Source of the DNA: JAJFFW01 sp038531315
GTDB taxonomy: Bacteria > Pseudomonadota > Alphaproteobacteria > Caulobacterales > Parvularculaceae
Direction: 5' to 3'
Length of the DNA: 25,414 bases
Assembly: GCA_038531315.1 (NCBI GenBank)
Contig: JBCBBT010000049.1
Span: 1-25,414, forward strand
Every line of letters starts with the position of its first letter. Within the stretch, counting starts at the first letter, position 1. A model generated the notes under the pieces. That model was not told where the DNA came from, searched no databases, and was given only the letters and a program-made list of their open reading frames with translations. The position numbers and the translations under genes are program-made. Below are positions 1 to 8,018 of this stretch, in pieces.

Positions 1-334
1 ATTTCAAGGCGCCAGCCATTTTCCGTGCCTTCTTCGGCGTGGCCGATGCGGCAAAGCTCGCCGTCGCCGATAAACTCGCCGATCGTAAAGACGACAGGCG
101 CAGCGCCTTCCGCGCCCGGCGCCGCCTCGCAGGCGCCCGGCGCGCTCGCCCAAACGCCGACATAGGCCGGCTCATCAAGCGCCGGCAAGGGCTCGGCCTC
201 GGGCGCTTCGAGCGGCGCGGCCTCAACGACGCCTGTCGCGTCCGCCTGGCTGTCCGCTTCGCTTGTGTCGTCGCCGGAGCAGGCGGCGAGCACAAAGTAC
301 CCGCAAGCAGCGCCATTGTCGATGATTTCACCAT
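1..334 (-). CDS. Putative lipoprotein, 3' end outside window, apparent frameshift in signal peptide
   Basis: The ATG at 334 follows a GGGAGG Shine-Dalgarno sequence and opens a signal-peptide-like stretch (M-V-K-S-S-T-M-A-L-L-A-G-T). That frame then turns into Arg-rich nonsense. One base out of register, from about 296 down to the window edge, the other frame reads a lipobox (V-L-A-A-C) followed by an acidic, Ala/Glu-rich linker and then a domain containing F-T-I-G-E-F-I-G-D-G-E-L-C-R-I-G. It has no stop before position 1 and no ATG of its own. Restoring one T in the TTT run (minus strand, 294-296) joins the two into a normal lipoprotein start. Known: the lipobox Cys is lipidated and cleaved by LspA, which is encoded in this window. 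I do not recognise the mature domain. The break may be a sequencing error or a real mutation. Confidence 0.6.
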   Translation of the reverse strand, partial: MVKSSTMALLAGTLCSPPAPATTQAKRTARRTRQASLRPRRSKRPRPSPCRRLMSRPMSAFGRARRAPARRRRARKALRLSSLRSASLSATASFAASATPKKARKMAGALK

Positions 335-348
335 GGCCGCCTCCCTCA

Positions 349-430
349 TTGCGTTAGCGACACCAGAACTGCATTTGCCAAACTAGAAATGCGTCAGCCT
401 AGAAATGCGTTTCCGAAACCAGAAATGCGT
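349..430 (-). repeat. Imperfect ~20-bp tandem repeat in the leader of the edge lipoprotein gene
   Basis: Read on the minus strand, the motif ACGCATTTCT recurs exactly at 430-421, 410-401 and 394-385. A weaker copy lies at 374-365 (ATGCAGTTCT) and a fragment (ACGCAA) at 354-349. Start-to-start distances are 20, 16, 20 and 20 bp. Most units continue with RGTTT and end near AA. The array fills most of the gap between the gap stop codon and the ribosome-binding site of the lipoprotein gene. Function unknown; see findings. Confidence 0.8.
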
Positions 431-459
431 TGGCAACACCGCCGATCGCCGTCTCGTCG

Positions 460-1467
460 TTAAAGATACTTCGCCATTTCAAGAGCGGTGTCCGACATTC
501 GCGTCGAGAAACCCCACTCATTGTCATACCACGAAAGGACGCGCACGAGCTTGCCTTCCAATATCTGCGTTTGCGCCAGCGCAAAGGTCGATGACGCCGG
601 ATCGTGATTGAAATCCGCTGAAACCAGCGGTTCGTCCGTATAGGCTAGAACACCCTTCATCGGGCCGTCAGCCGCGGCGACCACAGCGTTATTGATTTCC
701 TCAACCGTGGTCTCGCGTCCCGGCGTGAAAACGAGATCGACGACCGATACATTCGGCGTCGGCACGCGGATCGACGAGCCGTCGAGCTTGCCTTTCAGTT
801 CCGGCAGGACGAGGCCGACGGCTTTCGCCGCACCGGTTGACGTCGGGATCATCGAAGAGGCCGCCGCGCGCGCGCGGTAAAGGTCCTTGTGCATGGTATC
901 GAGCGTCGGTTGGTCGCCCGTATAGGAATGGATCGTGGTCATGTAACCGCGTTCGATGCCGACAACATCGTGCAGGACCTTGGCCATCGGCGCCAGGCAA
1001 TTGGTCGTGCACGACGCATTTGAAACGATGACGTCGTCGCCATTGAGCGAGGCGTGATTGACCCCGTAGACGATGGTCTTGACGTCATTGCCCGCCGGCG
1101 CAGAGACAAGAACGCGTTTTGCGCCGCCTTCAAGGTGCGCTGCGGCTTTGTCCTTGCTGGCGAAAATGCCGGTGCATTCAAAGACCATATCGACGCCAAG
1201 CGCGCCCCAGGGCAATTTCGCCGGATCGCGTTCGGCGAAGACCTTCATTACGCCGGCGCCGGCGTCAATCGTATCTTCCGTCGTCCTGACCGGATGCGGA
1301 TATCGTCCGTGTATGGAATCATAGCGCAGAAGATGCGCATTCGTGTCGACCGGCCCAAGATCGTTGATCGCCACAACCTCGATGTCTTTGCGTCCGTGCT
1401 CGATCATCGAGCGCAGCGCAAGGCGGCCAATCCGGCCAAATCCATTAATCCCGACTTTCAGCGTCAT
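460..1467 (-). CDS. gap: Type I glyceraldehyde-3-phosphate dehydrogenase
   Basis: Cytosolic enzyme that oxidises glyceraldehyde-3-phosphate to 1,3-bisphosphoglycerate in glycolysis, or runs in reverse in gluconeogenesis. The 335-residue length is normal. Visible features: the Rossmann motif N-G-F-G-R-I-G-R (8-15), Asp36 at the end of beta-2 (N-D-L), which favours NAD over NADP, the catalytic motif S-N-A-S-C-T-T-N-C with Cys153, and the partner His180 (T-T-I-H-S-Y-T). The start is preceded by GGAG and GAGG ribosome-binding sequences. It lies 14 bases after tkt on the same strand, so the two are probably cotranscribed. The usual downstream neighbour pgk is absent; a lipoprotein gene follows instead. 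Confidence 0.97.
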   Translation of the reverse strand: MTLKVGINGFGRIGRLALRSMIEHGRKDIEVVAINDLGPVDTNAHLLRYDSIHGRYPHPVRTTEDTIDAGAGVMKVFAERDPAKLPWGALGVDMVFECTGIFASKDKAAAHLEGGAKRVLVSAPAGNDVKTIVYGVNHASLNGDDVIVSNASCTTNCLAPMAKVLHDVVGIERGYMTTIHSYTGDQPTLDTMHKDLYRARAAASSMIPTSTGAAKAVGLVLPELKGKLDGSSIRVPTPNVSVVDLVFTPGRETTVEEINNAVVAAADGPMKGVLAYTDEPLVSADFNHDPASSTFALAQTQILEGKLVRVLSWYDNEWGFSTRMSDTALEMAKYL

Positions 1468-1481
1468 CGCCTCTTTATCTC

Positions 1482-3473
1482 CTACTCAATCAGGGCCTTC
1501 GCGGCCGTGACGACCGCATCGCTTGTTATGCCAAAATGCTCGTAAAGGGCTTTGCCCGGCGCTGACGCGCCGAAGCCCGTCATGCCGATAAAGGCGTCCT
1601 GCGGGCGCAGGAACAAATCCCAGCCCTGGCGCATCGCCGCCTCAACGCCGACGCGCGGACACGCGCCGAGAAGGTCGTCTTTATAGGCCTGGGGCTGGGC
1701 TTCAAAAAGGTCAAAAGACGGCGCGGAGACAACCCGCGCGCGGACCGCATCACAAGCGAGCGCCGATTGCGCCTGCAACGCGATCTCGACTTCCGACCCG
1801 CTGGCGATCAATACGATTTGTGGGTCCGGCGCATCGGCGATCACATAGGCGCCGCGCGCGCATAAATTTTCGTCCGTATGCGACGTCCGCGCCGGCTCTA
1901 ATCCCTGACGGGTGAGCGACAGAACGCTGGGTGTTTTTTCCGCATTAAGCGCGATTTCCCAGCACTCGGCGGTCTCGATCGCATCGCAGGGGCGCAGGAC
2001 GCTGAGATTCGGGATAACCCGCAGCGCCGCCAGATGCTCGACCGGCTGGTGCGTCGGGCCGTCTTCACCCAAACCGATTGAGTCATGCGTCATCACATAG
2101 ATGACGCGCAACCCCATCAGCGCGGCGAGCCGGATCGACGGCCGGCAATAGTCTGTAAACACCATAAAAGTGCCGCCGTAAGGGATGACCCCGCCATGCA
2201 ACGCCATGCCGTTCATCGCCGCCGCCATCGCGTGCTCGCGAATGCCGTAATAGATGTAGCGGCCCGCGTAGTTCTCCGCCGACAGGACAGACATCGACTT
2301 TGTCCTGGTGTTGTTCGATCCGGTGAGATCGGCCGACCCGCCAAGGGTCAGCGGCGCGGCGTCGTTGATCACATCGAGCGCCATTTCGGAGGCCTTGCGG
2401 GTCGCAACCTTTGGCGGCGCGCCGGCGAGATCGCGCTTGAATGCATTAATCGCCGCGCCGACCGGCTCAGCGACATCGCCCTTCAGGGCCGCTTCAAAAT
2501 CGCTGCGCTTGTCGGCGCTTGCAAGGCGCTCGCGCCAGGCCGCGCGGGCGGGCGCGCCCGCGGCGCCGGCGGCGCGCCATTTCTCAAGGATTGACGCCGG
2601 GATTTCAAACGGCGCATGGGGCCAGCCCAGCGCTTCGCGCGCGCCCGCGATTTCGTCGGCCCCGAGCGGCGCGCCATGGCTTGACGATGTGCCGGCTTTG
2701 GTGGGCGCGCCTTTCCCGATGACGGTGCGACACGCGATCAGTGTCGGGCGGTCGCTCGCATGCGCGCTTTCAATCGCGCTTGCGATTGCATCCGCGTCAT
2801 GACCGTCAATCCGCGCCGTCGACCAGCCGGACGCCTCAAAGCGCATCAACTGGTTGGTGGAGTCCGACAGCGACACAGGGCCGTCGATTGAAATTTCATT
2901 ATCGTCCCACAAGACGATCAGCTTACGAAGCTTCAGATGGCCGGCGAGCGCAAGCGCTTCCTGGCTGACACCTTCCATCAGACAACCGTCGCCGGCGATC
3001 ACGAAAGTGCGGTGATCGACAAGGTCGTCGCCAAAGCGCGCATTCAGATGCGCTTCGGCGATGGCCATGCCCACCGCATTGGCGAGCCCTTGTCCGAGCG
3101 GGCCCGTGGTCGTCTCGACAGCCGGCGCGTGAGCGAATTCCGGATGGCCGGCGGTCCGGGCGCCGAGCTGACGGAAATTTTTGATCTCTTCAAGGCTCAT
3201 GCCCTCATAGCCGAGCAGGTAGCCGAGCGCATAAAGCAACATCGAGCCGTGGCCGGCGGACAAAACAAACCGGTCGCGGTCGGGCCAGTCAGGGGCCGAA
3301 GCGTCGAATTTCAAAAACTGCGTGAACAGGACGCGCGCGACGTCAGCCATGCCCATTGGCATGCCAGGGTGGCCGGACTTCGCCTTTTCCACCGCGTCCA
3401 TCGACAGCGCCCGAATCGCATTGGCCATGTCGGCGTGGTCGCTGGATGAATAAGCCGCCCCGGATCGGGTCAT
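1482..3473 (-). CDS. tkt: Transketolase
   Basis: Thiamine-diphosphate enzyme that moves two-carbon units between sugar phosphates in the non-oxidative pentose phosphate pathway. Visible features: G-H-P-G-M-P-M-G with His35 near the N-terminus, the ThDP/metal motif G-D-G-C-L-M-E-G-V followed by the W-D-D-N segment, and the pyrimidine-domain block G-G-T-F-M-V-F-T-D-Y. The reading frame stays open to an upstream start at 3551, but the ATG at 3473 has GAGGG at good spacing and gives 663 residues, the usual family length. I therefore prefer 3473 (another ATG lies at 3485). It is the first gene of a tkt-gap unit, a common order in alphaproteobacteria. Confidence 0.96.
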   Translation of the reverse strand: MTRSGAAYSSSDHADMANAIRALSMDAVEKAKSGHPGMPMGMADVARVLFTQFLKFDASAPDWPDRDRFVLSAGHGSMLLYALGYLLGYEGMSLEEIKNFRQLGARTAGHPEFAHAPAVETTTGPLGQGLANAVGMAIAEAHLNARFGDDLVDHRTFVIAGDGCLMEGVSQEALALAGHLKLRKLIVLWDDNEISIDGPVSLSDSTNQLMRFEASGWSTARIDGHDADAIASAIESAHASDRPTLIACRTVIGKGAPTKAGTSSSHGAPLGADEIAGAREALGWPHAPFEIPASILEKWRAAGAAGAPARAAWRERLASADKRSDFEAALKGDVAEPVGAAINAFKRDLAGAPPKVATRKASEMALDVINDAAPLTLGGSADLTGSNNTRTKSMSVLSAENYAGRYIYYGIREHAMAAAMNGMALHGGVIPYGGTFMVFTDYCRPSIRLAALMGLRVIYVMTHDSIGLGEDGPTHQPVEHLAALRVIPNLSVLRPCDAIETAECWEIALNAEKTPSVLSLTRQGLEPARTSHTDENLCARGAYVIADAPDPQIVLIASGSEVEIALQAQSALACDAVRARVVSAPSFDLFEAQPQAYKDDLLGACPRVGVEAAMRQGWDLFLRPQDAFIGMTGFGASAPGKALYEHFGITSDAVVTAAKALIE

Positions 3474-3812
3474 GAACGCCCTCATTTTGTGAATATTTCC
3501 CCCGGTTCTGCGGGGGGTTCTTGCGGCGCTACATGCCTTTTGCCGCAACACCGGTCAAGGGCGCAGATCGCAAGTGCGACGGGGGCGCGATGGGGGCGCG
3601 ACGGAGGGCGCGACGGGGGTTTGCGGCCGGCTTTTCCCCGATTTTCGCCAATTGCTGGCGTCGGCCGGCCAAGCGTCCTATGTTAATCGCGTAACGTCGC
3701 AAGAGACCGCCGTATCTGTTTGTGATTCGAAGAAAAGCGACTTGCGCCGCCAGTGGGCGCGCCCGCTGCGCCAAGCCGCTTCAAAGCGCCCGACCAGGGC
3801 AAGGAGCAAAGG
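3474..3812. other. Divergent intergenic region tkt / DUF4164
   Basis: About 340 bases without a supportable gene. It must hold the promoters for tkt (minus) and the DUF4164-zapA pair (plus), but I could not fix convincing -35/-10 pairs. It contains a GC-rich short tandem repeat at 3577-3619 and a more AT-rich stretch around 3680-3740, where promoters are likeliest. Open frames across it look like out-of-frame noise. Confidence 0.6.
3577..3619. repeat. Short GC-rich tandem repeat, 11-12 bp units
   Basis: Four units of the form CGAYGGGGGCG follow one another at 3577-3587, 3588-3598, 3599-3610 (12 bp, with GGAGGG) and 3611-3619 (partial). The array is non-coding and lies between tkt and the DUF4164 gene. 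It resembles a slippage-prone simple repeat; no function can be read from it. Confidence 0.7.
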
Positions 3813-4166
3813 GTGTCGCCCCTTGAAACATCCGTCCAGACGCTCGCCGACGCGCTTGATCGCCTCGAGAGCCGGCTCGACGACCAGATCCAGGACGCCG
3901 CTGCGGACGCCGATGCGGTCGACGCCGCACGCAAACAGGCCCGCGTCGCCCGCGGTCATCTGAACGACGCGAGTGAAACGCTCGGCGCTGTCCTCGCCGA
4001 GCTTAAAGCCATGGCGAACGCCAGCGCTCAGAGCGCCCGCGACGCCGCCGTTGTCGAGGGCGGCGTCGAGGGCGGCGCCGGCCCTGACCATCATGAGGAT
4101 GCTCAAATCAGGGAAGATCGGAGCGACGACGATGACAACGGCGCCGCCAAGGAAAAAGCTTCATAA
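3813..4166 (+). CDS. DUF4164-type small coiled-coil protein upstream of zapA
   Basis: A 117-residue, soluble, charged protein. Residues about 1-80 form a helical heptad-like stretch rich in Leu, Ala, Asp and Arg, typical of the short coiled-coil proteins (DUF4164) found before zapA in alphaproteobacteria. The C-terminal third is acidic and low in complexity (Asp/Glu/Gly/Ala). I start it at GTG 3813, because AAGGAG lies six bases upstream; an in-frame ATG at 3753 has no such site and would add 20 unlikely residues. zapA begins 12 bases downstream, so they are probably cotranscribed. The family's role is unknown; a link to the divisome is inferred from context only. Confidence 0.8.
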   Translation: MSPLETSVQTLADALDRLESRLDDQIQDAAADADAVDAARKQARVARGHLNDASETLGAVLAELKAMANASAQSARDAAVVEGGVEGGAGPDHHEDAQIREDRSDDDDNGAAKEKAS

Positions 4167-4178
4167 GGACCCGCGCCC

Positions 4179-4505
4179 ATGGCCGAAGTTGAAATCAGCA
4201 TCAACAACCGCGCCTATAAAGTAACCTGCGACGACGGCCAGGAAGACCGCCTGCGCCAGCTCGCCGCCCACTTCGACGACCATGTGACGCGCCTCGGCGC
4301 CGAACTCGGTCAAATCGGCGATGCGCGTTTGATGTTGCTCTCGGCGCTGACGGTTTGCGACGAGCTCTTCGAGGCGCGCGGGCGCGCCGCCATGTTGGAG
4401 AACGCATCGGACAAGCTCGATGCGGAGACTGTCGGGGGCGCTGCGCGCGTGATCGAGGCGGCGGCGCGCCGCGTCAACGGCATCACCGAACGGCTCGACA
4501 GCTAG
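4179..4505 (+). CDS. zapA: Cell division protein ZapA
   Basis: A 108-residue protein of the FtsZ-binding ZapA family, which cross-links FtsZ filaments at the division ring. The N-terminal half has the family pattern: V-E-I-S-I-N-N-R-A-Y-K-V-T-C, then E-D-R-L-R-Q-L-A-A-H-F-D, then I-G-D-A-R-L-M-L-L-S-A-L. This is followed by a long C-terminal helix suited to coiled-coil tetramerisation. An AAGGA site precedes the ATG. The stop is only six bases from the convergent nitroreductase stop. In many alphaproteobacteria the 6S RNA gene follows zapA; there is no room for it here. Confidence 0.92.
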   Translation: MAEVEISINNRAYKVTCDDGQEDRLRQLAAHFDDHVTRLGAELGQIGDARLMLLSALTVCDELFEARGRAAMLENASDKLDAETVGGAARVIEAAARRVNGITERLDS

Positions 4506-4511
4506 CCCGCC

Positions 4512-5195
4512 TCAAACGACCGTCAGAATATCCTCAAGCGGTTTTTTAATCAGCGCATGATGCGGGATCGGCGCATCGGGCTTTGGCTTGCCGACCACCA
4601 CCAAAAGATATGCTTTTTCCGTATCGGGGCGGCCGAGTTTTTCATTTAGAAAATTCATCGGGTTGGGCGTATGGGTGAGCGTCGCAAGGCCCGCCTGATG
4701 CAACGCCGCCAGCAAAAATCCGCATGCGATGCCGACGCTCTCATTAATGTAGTAGTTCTTCTTTTCCATGCCCGCTTCAACGCCGCCGCGCCGCTGCGCA
4801 AAGACGGCGATCAGCCAGGGCGCGATCTCGAGAAACGGCTTGTTGGCGTCCGTGCCGATCGGGGCGAGCGCATCAAGCCATTCGTCGCTCGCGCGCCCGC
4901 CGTAAAAGGCGCGCTCTTCTTCTTCGGCCGCTTCGCGGATGGCCGATTTCGTTTCGGCGTCGCCGACGGCGACAAAATGCCAGGGTTGGTGGTTGGCGCC
5001 TGACGGCGCGCGCCCCGCCGCTGCGACACAGTTTTCGATGACGCTGCGCGGCACCGGATCAGGCAGGAAATCACGAACCGTATGGCGCGTTTTAATGGCC
5101 TCGAAGAAGGCGCGCGCCCGCGCGTCCATTTCTTCCGCGCTGCGCTCGGTGAAATCGCCAAGGCTGTCGAGGCCGGAGAATTCAGTCGCTGTCAT
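4512..5195 (-). CDS. Nitroreductase-family flavoprotein, iodotyrosine deiodinase-like
   Basis: A 227-residue FMN enzyme of the nitroreductase fold. The N-terminal R-x-T-V-R-D-F-type motif (37-43) and A-P-S-G-A-N-H-Q-P-W-H-F (63-74) contact FMN. The segment E-E-E-E-R-A-F-Y (91-98) and Lys119 in N-K-P-F-L-E reproduce the spacing of the substrate-binding Glu, Tyr and Lys of iodotyrosine deiodinase (Glu four before Tyr, Lys 21 after it), so Glu94, Tyr98 and Lys119 are the counterparts. Known: such proteins use FMN for reductive dehalogenation of halotyrosines. The natural bacterial substrate is open. Its ATG overlaps the TGA of the upstream gene (ATGA), showing translational coupling, and GGAG lies just before it. 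Confidence 0.85.
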   Translation of the reverse strand: MTATEFSGLDSLGDFTERSAEEMDARARAFFEAIKTRHTVRDFLPDPVPRSVIENCVAAAGRAPSGANHQPWHFVAVGDAETKSAIREAAEEEERAFYGGRASDEWLDALAPIGTDANKPFLEIAPWLIAVFAQRRGGVEAGMEKKNYYINESVGIACGFLLAALHQAGLATLTHTPNPMNFLNEKLGRPDTEKAYLLVVVGKPKPDAPIPHHALIKKPLEDILTVV

Positions 5196-5850
5196 TTTTT
5201 CTCCATGGGGGTTTTATCATCCACGTCGCTGCCCGCTTCAGTCCAAAACAGCGGCCCCGGGTCGGCGATTTCACGGTAGACAAAGCCTTCGACGGCTGGC
5301 GAGGCCTTGCCGTCATGGTCGATGTGACTGGTCAGCGTACGCATGACCCCGTCCTCGATAATGATCTCGCTGTTGACGACGGCGTATTTCGGGTGGCCGA
5401 TCACTCTTTCAGTCGCGACAAAGCCGCGTTCAGTGACTTGCGCGGTTCCCGTCGTGTGGAAGCCGGCCGTCGTAAAATAGTGATGCACATATTCCTTAGC
5501 GGCCTCGTCGTAAAAAAAGATCGTCCGGCCGCCATAGGTCCCGTTCTCAAGACGATGGGTTGTCTGCAACGCGCGCCCGCCGAGGATGAATTCCCATCTG
5601 GCGATGTCGACAACCGGCTTGCCGTCGGGCCACCTTCTCCGCGCCATGTTTTGCCGACGAGGGTCGCAAACGGCGCCATCGGCGCGTAGGCCGCGGCGGT
5701 CGCCGCTTTCTCCGCTGCGCCCTGTGCTCCCTCTGCGCCCTCTGCGCCCTGTGCGCCGCCTCCGCTCGCTGCAGCCGCAGTGACAGTCGCAGCCGCAGCC
5801 GCAGCCGCAAACAGCACCGCAAAACCAGAGGCTCGTCCGATAATTTTCAT
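5192..5850 (-). CDS. Secreted conserved protein of unknown function, apparent frameshift
   Basis: The gene is split over two frames. The first (from ATG 5850) encodes a signal peptide (M-K-I-I-G-R-A-S-G-F-A-V-L-F then an Ala run), a Gly/Ala/Glu/Gln repeat and a sequence ending L-V-G-K-T-W-R-G-E-G. The second (5647 to 5192) continues with P-D-G-K-P-V-V-D-I-A-R-W-E and a beta-rich domain containing G-G-R-A-L-Q, Y-G-G-R-T-I-F-F-Y and H-Y-F-T-T-A-G-F-H-T-T-G. Adding one C to the CCC run at 5627-5629 merges them smoothly. The short ORF from 5647 alone would lack the signal peptide and start mid-domain. No catalytic motif is evident. The stop overlaps the start of the nitroreductase gene, so the two are coupled. 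Confidence 0.7.
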
Positions 5851-6062
5851 GGCGCTTTTTTGCTCATTTAGGCCAAGCCCCGATTTGTTTGCCGCCAGCG
5901 CCGCGGCACGTGCGAAAACGCTGACAAAAATCGAATAACCAAGGCCAATCCCCCCACTAACAACCCCCGGAGTTTAGCAATGGGCCTCGATCAAGGCGAG
6001 TCTCGCCGCCCGGAGCGACGCAGCGCACGCGTCTCGCAAACACAGCCCGCACAGCGCAACGC

Positions 6063-8018
6063 CTAGCGGCGGCCAAACAATTTCTCGATGTCGGCGCGTT
6101 TCAGCGCCACATAAGTCGGGCGGCCGTGATTACACTGGCCGGAATGCGGCGTCGCCTCCATCTGCCGCAGCAAAGCGTTCATCTCGTCCGGCGCGAGGCG
6201 GCGACCGGCGCGCACCGAGCCATGACACGCCATGGATGAACAAACCTCTTCAAGGCGCTCTTTGAGGGCGAGGCCGGAACCAAACGCGGCAAGGTCTTCG
6301 GCAAGCGTCTTGATCAGCCCTTTGATATCAACGCCGCCGAGTAGCGCCGGGGCTTCGCGCACCATGACCGCGTCATCGCCAAACCGCTCAACGACCAGTC
6401 CAAGTTCTGCAAATTCATCCGCCCGCAGCGCAATACGCTCTGCGTCTTCCGGGTCGAGCTCGATGATTTCGGGGATCAACAGCCCCTGACGTTCAACCCC
6501 GCCGGCCTCGAGCGCGGCTTTCATGCGCTCATAGACAAGGCGTTCGTGGGCGGCGTGCTGGTCGACAATGACAAGACCGTCCGTTGTCTCGGCGACAATG
6601 TAAGTGCCATGCAGCTGGGCCCGCGCCGCGCCCAACGGATAGGCGAGCGCTGTCGTGGTCGCCGCCGCCGCCGGACCGGCGTCATCCCCGATATCGCCGC
6701 CGTAACCGTTAGCGTCAGCGTCAGCGTGTGAAACACGCGCGCCCGGCTCGGCGAAATCGCGCACGCGGTCATTAAAGGAGCCCGAGGCGTCGCCGGGCGC
6801 GGCGGCGAAGGGCGACACGTAGTCCGCCGGCAGCTTGGCGGCGAAAGGATTGTGCGCGGCGACGCCCGCCGCCGGTCTTTGCTGGCGCGGAAACGCCGTC
6901 ACATTCGCAGGAAAGCCCGCCCCCGCCTGCATCTTGCCGAGCGCGAAGGCGCTGGTCGTCGTCGCCGCACGATGGCCGGCTTCCGCCAGCGCGTGCCGCA
7001 GGGCGCTGACGAGAAGTCCGCGCACGGATCCGGCGTCTTTGAAGCGGACTTCGGTTTTCGCCGGATGCACATTGACGTCGACCATGCCGGGCTCAACCGT
7101 GAGGAAGAGCGCCACCGCCGGGTGACGGTCGCGCGCCAGAAAATCGGCATAGGCGCCGCGCACGGCGCCGACGATCACCTTGTCGCGCACCGGCCGTCCG
7201 TTGACGAACAAAAACTGCTTGTCGGGAAGTCCGCGGTTGAACGTCGGCAGGCCCGCAAAGCCGGAAACCCGCGCGCCGTCGCGAGACGCCTCAATCGGCA
7301 AGGCATTGTCTTCAAACTCGCGTCCCATGACCGCGCCCAGGCGGCGGAGCCGGCCGGCCTCGTCATCAGTTTCAGCCGCATACTGAAAGACGCGCCGCCC
7401 GTTCGACATCAACGAGAACGCCACCGCGGGGAACGCCATCGCAAGGCGCTTGACGGCGTCGGAGACAGCCATGGTCTCTGCGCGGTCCGACTTCAGAAAT
7501 TTTAATCGGGCGGGCGTGGCGTAGAACAAGTCGCGCACGTCAATGCGCGCGCCATGGCCGGAAAACGCCGCCGGCGCGGGGCCGTTAAGGGCGCCGCCGT
7601 GAACCGATAGCCGCATGCCCTCGCCGCCCTGTTGACGCGCTGTAATATCAAGTCGCGCAACGGCCCCGATGGACGGCAAGGCCTCACCGCGAAAGCCCAT
7701 CGTGGCGATATTCATGAGGTCGTAATCATCGCCCGCCGACGGCGCCAGCTTTGAGGTCGCGTGGCGTTCGACCGCGAGCAACAGATCTTCGGCGCTCATC
7801 CCGACGCCATTGTCAGTGACGGTCATCGCCGTCTTGCCGCCGTCGCGAATATCGACCGCGATTTCGCGCGCGCCCGCATCGAGACTGTTCTCGACAAGTT
7901 CTTTAATGGCGGCGGCGGGGCGCTCGATCACTTCGCCGGCGGCGATGCGATTGACCGCATGCGGCGGCAAGCGGCGGATGACGGGCGTCGGCGCCCGGCG
8001 GCGAGGGTGATTCGACAT
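6063..8018 (-). CDS. mutL: DNA mismatch repair endonuclease MutL
   Basis: A 651-residue MutL with the full domain set. The N-terminal GHKL ATPase shows I-A-A-G-E-V-I-E-R-P (25-34), E-L-V-E-N-S-L-D-A-G-A (40-50), D-N-G-V-G-M (69-74) and G-F-R-G-E-A-L (108-114). A poorly conserved Ala/Asp-rich linker follows. The C-terminal dimerisation domain carries D-Q-H-A-A-H-E-R-L-V-Y-E, the metal-binding endonuclease motif, plus A-C-H-G-S and C-N-H-G-R-P. It is therefore a nicking MutL of the kind found in bacteria without MutH. MutL couples MutS mismatch recognition to strand incision. The ATG at 8018 has only a weak ribosome site but gives the normal N-terminus. It is divergent from the double-CxxC gene. 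Confidence 0.97.
   Translation of the reverse strand: MSNHPRRRAPTPVIRRLPPHAVNRIAAGEVIERPAAAIKELVENSLDAGAREIAVDIRDGGKTAMTVTDNGVGMSAEDLLLAVERHATSKLAPSAGDDYDLMNIATMGFRGEALPSIGAVARLDITARQQGGEGMRLSVHGGALNGPAPAAFSGHGARIDVRDLFYATPARLKFLKSDRAETMAVSDAVKRLAMAFPAVAFSLMSNGRRVFQYAAETDDEAGRLRRLGAVMGREFEDNALPIEASRDGARVSGFAGLPTFNRGLPDKQFLFVNGRPVRDKVIVGAVRGAYADFLARDRHPAVALFLTVEPGMVDVNVHPAKTEVRFKDAGSVRGLLVSALRHALAEAGHRAATTTSAFALGKMQAGAGFPANVTAFPRQQRPAAGVAAHNPFAAKLPADYVSPFAAAPGDASGSFNDRVRDFAEPGARVSHADADANGYGGDIGDDAGPAAAATTTALAYPLGAARAQLHGTYIVAETTDGLVIVDQHAAHERLVYERMKAALEAGGVERQGLLIPEIIELDPEDAERIALRADEFAELGLVVERFGDDAVMVREAPALLGGVDIKGLIKTLAEDLAAFGSGLALKERLEEVCSSMACHGSVRAGRRLAPDEMNALLRQMEATPHSGQCNHGRPTYVALKRADIEKLFGRR

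Noticed and set aside
39..386. Plus-strand open frame of 115 codons at the left edge
   Set aside because: Arg/Ala-rich with no signal or family pattern; it is the antisense shadow of the lipoprotein gene, whose minus-strand frame has a lipobox.
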